This document shows, in pieces, positions 39,556 through 49,475 of a stretch of DNA of 64,000 nucleotides; position 1 is the first letter of the stretch, and every line of letters begins with the position of its first letter. This DNA is from Takifugu bimaculatus (lineage: Eukaryota > Chordata > Actinopteri > Tetraodontiformes > Tetraodontidae). The notes beneath the pieces were generated by a model. The model did no database searches, was not told the origin of the DNA, and saw nothing but the letters and a program-made list of their open reading frames with translations. The translations under genes were made by a program, and so were the position numbers. The stretch spans positions 17,624,176 to 17,688,175 of the forward strand of contig CP034990.1 of NCBI GenBank assembly GCA_004026145.2, given 5' to 3'.

Positions 39556-40784
39556 ATAAGATAATTGCTGAATAACGGATCATCTGTTTGGAGTTGGGAA
39601 GTTCTAAGAAGGTCACAGTTAAAGAAATCTTTATGGAAACCTAAGCTAAAGCCACCATATCAGGATTTCATGACTCCACATTGTTCCCTTTAATCAGCCG
39701 GCACGTGTCGTGGTTGTCTTCGTGAAGACGAACCTTCAGGCGTTCATCCGCTCGAAGGACACAACCGGCCAAGACGGCGTCGGGCCGGGAGCTAAGAGAG
39801 GAAAAGGAACGCGAATCACGTCATTAATCAGGTGACTGGTCCTCAGCGGGGCATTAACGCCACGCGGCGGCCGTTACCGAGTGGCGCCGTCCTGCGGATG
39901 ATGAGTCACGGCGGACCCATCAAGGGCAGATAACACTCACACATGGTTGGCACGGCGACACAGCAGCGCCTCAGACAGAAAAACACTCTTCTGTTGGCAG
40001 CTTCTGTCCCGCAGGTGTCCTCTCTTCAAACGACTCATTTGGTTTGTTGCCTAACCGATTTCCCCGCACAGCCCGGCGAACGCGCGCGTGCACGTGGGGG
40101 ACGTGTGGGGCCACACGGGCCCACGCCGAGGATGAGTTGGTCTCCTCGAGCCTGTGAGGGCTGGGACGTCTCACCCCTCTGTTCAGCTGTTGCCTAAATG
40201 GCTTCTTAACGGTCCGGGGAGCAATGTACCCTGCTGTCCCTCCACCAACGCGCCCCCCGTGGCCCAAACAGGGTAAAGGTCAGCGCAGGGCCTGCAGCCA
40301 GGATCCCAGCGCTGCTAAAGTTCCATCGTCTCCTCTGCTTCACTTCTAACATGTCATTAGGGAATGTCACAAGGTCGGCGGCAGGGGCCCTCCGCCCTGT
40401 TAGGGATGAACCCGACACCCTGACCAGCAGGATCAGGACCGGTTGGCTGCTAAAAACCAGCTAATTCACGCTGCATCGTGAAGAAATTGGTATAAAACCA
40501 TTAGAGGAACGCGCCGGAGACACAAAAAGGCCACATGGAGGAAAAAAAACCCCATAAATAACAAGAGTTGACAGCGGTCCCGGCGGCTGCGCGAGGCCTT
40601 ACACAACGCCGCTGTGACCTAAATGCTCGTTATGCTAACGTGCGCTAACGCAAACACGCTGCCGATTATCAGGTGTTACGTTCACGTTGGGGGTTACACG
40701 TTAGGGCCGAGGTACTGCAAATGGCTGTCTGTACGGTTAGGGTGTTCCGTGACCTCTGACCTCACCTATTCCACACGCACGCAG

Positions 40785-41653
40785 GGGTCCACTGAGCTCA
40801 GCACCGTGGAGACGCCGATCAACCCTGGTTACAGGTGAGTGAACGGGGCGCCGCATCAAAGGTGAGCTGAGGATGAAACCGTCCCGCCGTGGCCTTAATC
40901 CTTCGACACCTGCGATTTGAAGCAGGCGCCTTTGATGTTGCTGGTTGGGCTGCAGGGGAAGCGAGGCGGAGGAACGAGCTGGACGGGTCGGTTTTACGTC
41001 ATGGCGCAGCCTCGCCGTGGTTTACGCTCCCGTCTCAGCACCCACCACAGCGGCGAGCGGCGATCTGGTGGAACCTGGCAGCCGTAAAATTCACAGCCGG
41101 CGGCGATTTGTAAACACATGTCAGCTTTTCATTTTGGCCTGGGAATTATTTGATAGTCCAGATTCATCCGCGGTGTCATAGAGACGCTTATTTCAGTTCT
41201 TAAACCCCTTTTTTCTGACTGTTTAAAGCAGTTTGGAGCGTGTGCACGCTACCCAGAGCGCATGTGTGGTTCATGATGGGAAATGGAGGACCATAAATTC
41301 TGATGGGTTTGATAAGAAACAGGCGGTTTCAAATCATACCTTTGTGTCAAATGGTTCTTTTGCCCACAGGACTGCTGCGGATTAATCTCGATTACAATGA
41401 ATCTGGACCAGAGCTTGAATCGTTAGCTGTAGCGTTAGCTAACGAAGGCTACGCGTCTGTTAACCATTGAAAATGAAACTCCAAACGTGGATCATCCTGG
41501 AGTAGTGAGACAATTTTCACGCCCCTTGACTTGATGTTAGGTTGACAGGAATGTCTTAAATCAGGTCATAATCACCACTAACGTCCTCTGTCTTCTCTCC
41601 ACAGTCGTCCACCAGGAGGGCAGATTTGGATTAAGACGCTCTCCATGAAATAA
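40785..41653 (+). CDS. Unrecognised protein, last two exons (partial)
   Basis: Two plus-strand exons join in phase and reach a stop. The first (40785-40834) follows acceptor CACGCAG and ends before donor GTGAGT; it reads GSTELSTVETPINPGY plus two bases. The second (41605-41653) follows a pyrimidine-rich acceptor ending CCACAG; it reads SRPPGGQIWIKTLSMK then TAA. An AATAAA lies at 41766-41771, about 110 bases after the stop. I do not recognise this C terminus. The upstream exons were not found, so the reading frame rests on splice phase and the stop. The gene lies just upstream of TERB2 on the same strand. It could instead be a noncoding transcript with a chance frame. Confidence 0.38.
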
Positions 41654-41765
41654 CAGGAAATCAGCCACTTCTCTAGAGAGGTCTTTACTATAGCTCTCTT
41701 TTCGCTGCGGTGAGTTGCCATGGAGATCAGTCACGTTCCCTCAGAAAGGTGCCACAATCGTTTTG

Positions 41766-41771
41766 AATAAA
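41766..41771 (+). terminator. Poly(A) signal AATAAA for the unrecognised gene
   Basis: A canonical hexamer about 110 bases after the TAA stop of the inferred terminal exon. Confidence 0.4.
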
Positions 41772-42700
41772 TTGTGTAACACCTGTGCCTTCCCTGTATC
41801 CAAAAAAAAACCCCCAAACCCCAGACAAGGAGCAGGTTAATCTGGGTCATTCAGATTAAGGAATACTAGTTTGGAGAGACCACACACACACACCAGTAGA
41901 CGTCTGTGGAGCCAATTCATGGGTCGTCTTATTTATTACCATGTTTACAATCTACATTCAAATCTACATAAAACACTGTGCAACGATTACTCGACAGACG
42001 ACTGAAGCAGCGACCGCTCGTCAACGTCAGTGATGTCGGTTTTCAACCCGTTACACTCGCCGCTCGTAAACGGCGTCGTTTGGAATTCAGCGCGGCGACT
42101 GCAAATGGTTCTCACGCCCGATGGAGTCAAGGATCAGGTGCAGGGACGAGCATTTAGCCAGCAACCCTCCGACGTGTGGAGCCGATGCTGATACATGATG
42201 TTCCACAAGCTCGTCTTAAACATCCTTGCATGGTTGCCCCAGCTCCAGCGCCTGTTGGTGGGGGGGGGGGATGGTTGGGTGCAAGGAAAAAAAGGGTGTG
42301 GCTTTGCTGTTGTCATGGCAACAGAGGCACGTTAGGTCGAACCTCCTCAGCCAGTGGCTGTGTGAGGTGGCAGAACGGCGGGCGCTAGCAGGAGTATTTC
42401 CAATATGCACGCAGGAATACGCGTTAGAGTCGGCGGCCTGGTATCAGCGGCATAAATCGGCCATTCCAGAGCGGCTGCTGAGCGTGTGCATGTGACGCTC
42501 GCTGGCTGAACGCCACTCTAACCAGCTCCTGAGACCAGCAGCCCCCCCCCCCAATAGAACGGTAATAGCATTTCTGGTTTCAGAGTTCAGGAAAGCATAG
42601 CCATCAGTTATACCGGCCACGTTATAGCGCCGCGGCGTCTTTCACAGGCCTCTGCTGTTATAAAACAGATGGTTACACGAGATTTCTAACGCAAGGTTAC

Positions 42701-42756
42701 AGCACTTTGAGCGGCTGTGGAATGAAAAGTGCTACACAAATAAAGTTGATTGATTA
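42701..42756 (+). repeat. Tail of a dispersed fish repeat (SINE-like)
   Basis: The stretch gcactttgagcggctgtgg followed by gtgctacacaaataaagttg resembles the widespread fish repeat tail in which an AGCACTTTGAG block is followed by GTGCTATATAAATAAA. This is recognised from memory. No tRNA-like head with A and B boxes was seen. Confidence 0.4.
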
Positions 42757-43422
42757 TTGGGCTTTAGAACAGGGGAGAGGAGCATGTTAGGAATGAGCTC
42801 CAACAGCCCAAGAGAGGAGGGGACAAAGCAGAAAGCAGAGGGATGGATGTCAGCATCGGCTTTTGCTGGATACTACTGGAGTGATCCTTATTTAAGCCAA
42901 CACACATCTGGATGTGAAATCCTCATCCTCCCTCAAGCAGCATCACCGCCTTCATAAATCATGGCAATGTAGCTTGATTTGGGACTATTATTTCCATTAT
43001 TTACTGCAGAGTTAATGGTATGAAAATAAATCATAAAATCAATATGGTGTTTTATATTAGCTTGTACTCGGCTTGAGGTAAACAAAATGTAAAACGAGTT
43101 CACCGTCAACATCTGTAACAAAATACCGTCATCTAGCGGCCGAAAGTACTAGTGCGGGTAACTCGCGTTTATGGATAAACTGCTGCCCTTCGTTAAATCA
43201 TATGCGTGTCATAAACGGTTTAGATAGTTTAAGTTAAAACAGAGTTAAAACATTACTGAAAAATACGTAAATAATGTAAAAAAATACATTAATGCATTAA
43301 TTTGTGGCGCTTCGGTGTTTGTGTCCTTTTTCTGCGTCATCTCTTCATCCACCTGTGTCATTTCTAAAATAGCCGGGATAACGGATCATTTAAAAGCAGT
43401 ATTTGGGCTGATATCAGCTTTT

Positions 43423-43467
43423 GTGTTTGTTTGTTTGTTTTTATTTATTTATTTATTTTATTTTTAT
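43423..43467. repeat. (TTTG)n / (TTTA)n simple repeat
   Basis: TTTG units pass into TTTA units. It lies about 150 bases upstream of the TERB2 start codon. Confidence 0.9.
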
Positions 43468-43614
43468 CTTTTGGTCCTGTTTCCGATTATTTCCGATAGC
43501 ACCTAAATGCACCAGCGCCAAAAGACTGGTTAAAAACTGGATTTTTAGACACACTCTTTGCTAACGATTTTAATAAATGTTCGATATTATGCGTCGCCCA
43601 CATTAACTGTAGAA

Positions 43615-44895
43615 ATGTTTAGGAATAAAACCGCTTGGTTTTCCAGCAGTGTGCCACCAGCCTGCCAACATTTCTGGAGTAAGTTTATAGCTTTTAGATA
43701 AACACACTAGCTTAGCCTTGCTAACAACATCAACTACCATTATTAACAACGTCGAAGCCGCAAATGTTAAAATATCGAAAAGCGTCAGCTATATTATAGT
43801 TGTAAAGAGGTAGAACGAGCTGTGAGAGATTTATAGGTTCGTAGACACAAGTGTTGTTTGTAAAAAAGCAATTTTCATACGACTTAAAATTAGCTTTATG
43901 CTATTAAATATACAATGTCCCTTACAGTATCGGAGGGTGGGAGTGTTGCCAGGTGGAGGAAAGCAGATTACCTTTTCAGTGAGGATGCAACCTGTCCAGA
44001 TACTCTCAGGTGAGCACGGTAAAAATATGGACAAAGCAGCATATTTATAATCTAAAATATCAGTCGTCTTTTTTATTGAACAAAGTTCTTTCCTCTTCCC
44101 AGGATATATGAGAGCAGAGATTACCTTTGGAACCAAGTGGTGGTGTTTCACAGCCTGTTCCTGTCCACCTGTGAGCGGCGCCGGAGCGTCCGATCGGTGT
44201 ACATTGGCCACTACGTGCTGCCTCCAGCCTCCATACAGGATGGTGAGAACGCAATGGGTTGCGAGTCACAGCAAATCGCTGCTTCCAACTGTTGTGGTCT
44301 CCTGTCTCTGATTTTAAGAAGTCAGAGAGGTGGTCGGGAGGTTAATTTGGGAGTCTTTTGATGAGCAGCCTGAAACAGAGGCGAGTCCTGTCCCCTAAAT
44401 TTAGAATTGATACACTCCACCGTGCTGTCTTGTCCTCACACTTCTCTCTGTCTTGCATTGTTGCTATAAGAGTTGGAGCATGCAGACGGATGATGGACCT
44501 GTCGAAGGATCCAGCAGAAGTGAGTATGTTACCGTTCCAGTAAAGATGTCTAGACTGCAGTGGGTTTTAAGGCCGTTCCCCTGAGTTTAATCCGTTGCTC
44601 CTCTCTTTATTCAGTTCATCGTCGTCTGACGCACACTCGCAAGGAAGTGAAGACTCTCTGGGTTCCTCTTTGAATGATTCTCCAGACCGTGACACATGTA
44701 CAGGTAATTCAGGTCTGGCTTGGAATGTTTTACGGTGTCAAATCTCCTGATGCTGATATTTCTGGTCTCCTCACCACAGGGTATGTAAGCATGGACAACC
44801 TGCCGAAATATTCAGGTGACCTGTGTGATTACGTTCCTGCAAGGTTGAGATGCTTCAGCTGCAAAGCTCCCTGCTGCCCACTGGACACATTCTGA
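43615..44895 (+). CDS. terb2: TERB2, telomere repeats-binding bouquet formation protein 2
   Basis: Seven exons join in phase to give 201 residues: 43615-43678, 43928-44009, 44103-44242, 44319-44380, 44471-44523, 44615-44703 and 44780-44895. The start ATG gives MFRNKTAWFSSSVPPACQHF, which aligns with human TERB2 (about 220 aa, compared from memory). The blocks ISEGGSV, PDTLRIYESRDYL, IGHYVLPPASIQ, VVGRLIWES and GYVSMDNL also align. TERB2 links TERB1 and MAJIN in meiotic prophase, tethering telomeres to the inner nuclear membrane for bouquet formation and pairing. The N-terminal half binds TERB1 and the C terminus binds MAJIN (family knowledge). Residues from exons 5-6 form a Ser/Asp-rich linker. 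Oddities: the fourth intron starts GCGAGT, so it is probably GC-AG, and the C terminus after the GYVSMDNL block is short and Cys-rich without the basic tail of the human protein. Having SORD immediately downstream matches the human gene order. Confidence 0.88.
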
Positions 44896-45000
44896 GAGGA
44901 AACCGTGGACATTAGCAGTTATTACAACCACAGTCTATCATTAAAGAAACCACCGCCGTTGTGTCAGCATTTGTGTTTGTAGTGTAAAGTAGAACAGTTA

Positions 45001-45006
45001 AATAAA
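45001..45006 (+). terminator. terb2: Poly(A) signal AATAAA for TERB2
   Basis: A canonical hexamer 106 bases after the TERB2 stop, supporting the stop as the true end of the gene. Confidence 0.7.
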
Positions 45007-45659
45007 GCTTGTACCACGGCTAATAAACGTGTGTTAAGTGACTCCTACTGCCATGTCCCTTTAGGTTATAAAATAAATTTACTATCCTTTATATTATATT
45101 TGAGTAGTAGTGCAGCATATCACTACTCAAATTACATTGAATAGAAATATGCTAATTTGACATAAACTAAACTGGGGTTAAATATAGCTCATTGGTCTAT
45201 ATGAAAATACACAATGACACACAGTGTAACAGATTAAAACAGCAATAAGGAGGAAAAGGATCTACTGAGTTCTAACTCATGGAATCAACTGGGGTCTTTC
45301 TGCAGGGTCCAATCCATAATTCTGGCTGTGAGGGACGGACGGCAGAACAGTGAAAGTCGAAGGGATTCATGATGGTTACATCGATGTATTATTGACTCAT
45401 TTTTGCAAAAAAAACGAACCCTAATCACATTATCTTAAAACTGTTTGTTAAACTATGTAACAGAGTAATGTGAGTTTCGTGTTTTCTAGGAAAATGTTTT
45501 TTAAATTCTTCTTAAATTCTTCGCGAATCCCCCTACTGAAATGGACTCTTCCGCTGCTGGGTAGCCAATCACAGCCTTTGTTTTCACTCATAGGAAGCGC
45601 AGTCGGACTCAGGTTCTGTCGCGTGTCGTTTGGACTTATTTCGCTCCGACACTTTCGTC

Positions 45660-47823
45660 ATGGCACAAGAAAATCTGTCCGCTGTGCTTTACTCTCCGGG
45701 AGACCTCCGGCTGGTAGGAACCTAAATAAAAACTCCATTTCATCGGTTCATTTATTTTTAATTTCTGAATTGTAACTGCGAGCACTTCGAATCTGTGACA
45801 GGTGCACCTCCCCGTACCAGAACCCGGACCCAATGGTACAATACATTCAACAAGTTTTTCCTGCCTTTTTCCTGAAGAATTCCAAACTACAAGTTGCTTG
45901 GTTGATGAGTGTTTGCTAAATAAACGCTGTATTTGTTTTTGCTGCATATCCATTGTAAGGTTTACATTCAATTAAAAGTTCTGAATCATCTCTATTGCTG
46001 CAGATGTCTTACTTCAGATGCACTCCGTTGGGATCTGTGGATCAGACGTTCACTACTGGCAGCATGGCAGAATTGCAGACTTTGTTGTCAAAGATCCAAT
46101 GGTGCTGGGACACGAGGCCTCGGGCCGGGTGGTGAAAGTTGGCTCGGCGGTCAAGCATCTTAAAGTCGGTAAGGAGGCAGCCTGAGGAGGCGTTCCTCTC
46201 CTAAAAGGATGATCAATAAGTGTGTATGATCGACTCGTTCCCAAGGAGACAGAGTGGCCATCGAGCCTGGTGTCCCTCGTGAGATGGACGAGTACTTCAA
46301 AACGGGCAAATACAACCTGTCTCCGACCATCTTCTTCTGCGCCACGCCCCCCGACGATGGAAATCTTTGCCGATTCTACAAGCACAATGCCAACTTCTGC
46401 TACAAGTAACCGTTCGCCCCTGCTTGCCTTTGTCCCACAGGTTGCCCAACAGCTGTCTGATCTCTCTGAACTCTTGCGTAACATCGCCGCTCTTCCTCTC
46501 GTCCTTCTGCTTTTCTGTGCGTCTGTGGCTAATTTTCAACGAACCAGGTTGCCCGACAACGTAACCTTCGAGGAGGGGGCTCTGATCGAACCTCTGTCTG
46601 TAGGGATCCACGCGTGCCAGAGGGCCGGCGTGACCCTCGGCAGCACCGTGTTCATCTGTGGTGCAGGTAAAACTCGGCCGGCGTGATGGGAGCGCACAAA
46701 CGGAGTGGATTTTTTATTTGCAGCGATATTTGCACCTTAAACCAGGTGCAACGTGTCAGAACCCCGAAGAGGAATTTAGCAGCTCACATAAACAGATGGG
46801 TGTGTTGTGAACGCATGAATCGTCTCGACTCCTCAAACTGGCTGAACCTTAACGCTCTTTGAACTCAATATTTAACAACATCTGGTGGCGAAAACGGTGG
46901 TTTAGGATGAGGCGCTTCAGCCCCTCCCCTTTCTCTCCCCTGTCAGGACCCATCGGGTTGGTGTGTTTGATTGTTGCCAAGGCTCTGGGGGCGTCTCAGG
47001 TCGTCATCACTGGTAAACACCCTTTACAGCTATAGTCGCTTAATGGCAAACGCACAGGCTCCCATCCACCCCCCCCATCTCTGTCCCGTCTACTTTAGAT
47101 CTGTTTCCTGAACGCCTGGCGCTGGCCAAAGAGCTGGGGGCCGACTTCCAGCTGAAAGTAACCGGGAAGGTGGAGCCAAAGCAGCTGGCTAAGAAGGCGG
47201 AGGAGCTGCTGGGCGTTCAGCCTCATGTGGCGATCGAATGCACGGGCGTGGAGAGCAGCATCCAGACCGCCATCTATGTACGGGATGAGTCGGAGCCTGG
47301 AACCAAATGACAAACATCGATGCTCATCAATTCCGACTGTTGACAGCTCGGGAATGTGGTTGGACTCGATGTTTGGCCCCTCCTCTTGCGTGTCGGGACT
47401 TGCGACACAACTGCCGTGCGTCATGAGATGGCGACAGTGACGTAATCTCTGTCTCTGCTCTCAGGCGACGCGCCCGGGGGGTGTGGTGGTGGTCGTGGGC
47501 CTGGGCTCTGAGATGGTCACCCTTCCGCTCATCAACGCCGCCACAAGAGAAGTGGACATCAGAGGGGTTTTCCGCTACCGCAACACGTAAATGACGTCCG
47601 ATTCAGCTCACTAGTGCGTTATATTCGCGGCCGCTTCATCTGTACTTTGTTTTGAAGCTGGCCGATGGCCATCGCCATGCTGGCGTCGGGGAAGGTGAAC
47701 GTGAAGCCCCTGGTGACCCATCGCTTCCCACTGGAGCAGGCGGTCAAGGCTTTTGAGACCACTCGTCAGGGCATCGGGATAAAGGTCATGTTAAAGTGTG
47801 ACCAGGAGGATCAGAATCCCTGA
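45660..47823 (+). CDS. sord: SORD, sorbitol dehydrogenase (EC 1.1.1.14)
   Basis: Nine exons join in phase to give 354 residues (human about 357): 45660-45713, 45802-45835, 46004-46168, 46246-46405, 46548-46666, 46947-47012, 47099-47277, 47465-47586 and 47658-47823. The enzyme is a cytosolic zinc-dependent medium-chain dehydrogenase that oxidises sorbitol to fructose with NAD+, the second step of the polyol pathway. Visible hallmarks are the zinc-ligand region SVGICGSDVHYW (Cys41), GHEASG (His66, Glu67), the CATPPDDGNLCRFYKHNANF block and EEGALIEPLSVGIHAC. The nucleotide-binding fold carries CGAGPIG, and the protein ends GIKVMLKCDQEDQNP. All splice sites read as GT-AG and no stop or frameshift was seen. 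It lies in tandem about 760 bases after TERB2 and is convergent with APBA2. Confidence 0.96.
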
Positions 47824-47886
47824 TCCCAGCAGGAAACGAACCAGAGCGACTCGGCGTGACGGATGAACGTTGGACATTGACCCTTG

Positions 47887-47892
47887 AATAAA
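47887..47892 (+). terminator. sord: Poly(A) signal AATAAA for SORD
   Basis: A hexamer 64 bases after the SORD stop. A second AATAAA lies at 48078-48083 and could give a longer transcript. Confidence 0.65.
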
Positions 47893-48366
47893 CAGATAAG
47901 GTAATTGGGTCAGAAAGACAGGCTGACAACAGTCGGCTCAGAAGAGCATAACGTTAACGGTTAAAAATCTGCTGTGGTGCTCAGCTTTGCTTCACTCACA
48001 AGTATATTTTGTTTGCACATTCTGTATGTTTTGCTTAAAGATACTGTGGTATAATGGTAACAATACTAATAATTATGAATAAAGTAAGTAGACTTTGGAT
48101 TACATCTGTAGTACCGCATTGCGGCGATAGAGGGAGCAATAGAGTTGTGGAAGAATGTATTAGAAAAGCAAAAGATTTTCAGAGAAAGTTTTTTTTTTTT
48201 TTTTCTTTCAGCAAAATAAAAGAAACCAGCGATAATACTCACAACCTCCGCTCTTCCGTGCAGTCATTAAAGCGATCCTGCAGTTGTGGGGTAATATTAG
48301 TTACAGGAAAGGTTAAAGTTACTGTGTAAATAATGACAGAGGAAGACCAGTCATGTTTAGCTCAAA

Positions 48367-48372
48367 TTTTAT
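48367..48372 (-). terminator. apba2: Poly(A) signal AATAAA for APBA2
   Basis: TTTATT on the plus strand reads AATAAA on the minus strand, about 1.1 kb after the APBA2 stop. It implies a 3' UTR from 49475 to about 48350, leaving roughly 0.3-0.5 kb between the SORD and APBA2 transcript ends. Confidence 0.55.
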
Positions 48373-49259
48373 TATCTGACCACAATGACATGATACTACT
48401 TTACAAAGCATGCACACAGATATGGTGGTACGGTCGGAGTTTCCTACGACGATGGCCGATTCGGATCTGTCCTTGAGCTCAAATCCCACATCCTGACGGG
48501 AGCGTGTTTGTCGAAACCTCTTTTCTTTCATCTTTTCCACATGAGCAACACTAGGAGACGAACTTGTCTTTATGTACAGACATTCTAATACTGCTGATGG
48601 CAAATGAGACGACTCGCACGACACGGTTACATTCACAGTTCACTCAGTTTTCGCGAGTTTGGGTCAGGAACGCCGACGGTGAACAGACGGTACAGAGTAA
48701 CGCGCAGGGATAAACCACCGCACATGTGGCGCCGATCAAAGCGGAATGGACGCACGTTGAAGTCGCCCCGGCTGCTTGTTATCTTGACCAGGGTGAGTTT
48801 GTACACGACATTTACAAAAAGAACAAATTGCCATTTGGGAACTGGTGGTATTGCCATTTGATGAGGAAAATGAACAGGATATGGCGTCCCCCCCCCCCCC
48901 CATTAACTCCTGCAAGAGTCTGTTTGATCGGCGTGTGCAGGTCAACTACGCTTCAGATGTCATTTCACCAAATACGCGCACGCACGCGTCCAACTGTCCG
49001 CCAACAACGACCCCCGTTCTGTTAAACATCAAGCTCCTGTAAATATTTACAATGCTCCCCCGCTGCCTTCAGCTGTATTATTAGTAAAATATGTATTTAC
49101 ATGAGAAATAAATAGAGGGAAATGAAACTATACAAGGAGTATAGTCAAAGTATCATATTGCATTACATGAGTATAAAAAATAAACTGTGATGCTTCACTC
49201 GAGACGGCGCACACGGTCAGAAAATATGACTGTAAAAGCACGGAGAGGGCAAATAAATA

Positions 49260-49309
49260 ACACACACACACAGACACACACAGACACACACACACACACA
49301 CACACACAG
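49260..49309. repeat. apba2: Imperfect (CA)n microsatellite
   Basis: CA repeats with regular CAGA interruptions, in the inferred APBA2 3' UTR. Confidence 0.95.
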
Positions 49310-49475
49310 ACGCAGAGTCTCTTCATGTCAAAATGTTGCATTGGAAAGAGATGAAGAGCTGAAGTCATCAGATCAAAGTAAAAGTGAAATGATGCGGAGA
49401 AGTCGTCCTTCCCCTCAGTCCCAGGTCTGCCCCCCCCCCCCCACCACAGCTGTCCCGCTCTGGGGAGGACGCTGG

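Larger units (their letters stand above)
33490..40784. other. Intergenic, GC-rich DNA without a supported gene
   Basis: I could not support any exon here on either strand. If the plus-strand exons at 40785-41653 belong to a protein-coding gene, its upstream exons should lie in this stretch. Visible features are homopolymer C or G runs (33608-33625, 36608-36629), TG microsatellites (35581-35605, 36359-36388) and a 23-bp triplicate at 39487-39555. An open frame at 37854-37955 ends at a possible donor but has no convincing acceptor and the wrong phase for the exon at 40785. Confidence 0.4.

Noticed and set aside
46222..46686. 154-codon plus-strand frame within SORD
   Set aside because: It reads partly in the wrong frame across the SORD intron; the spliced SORD frame explains the region.
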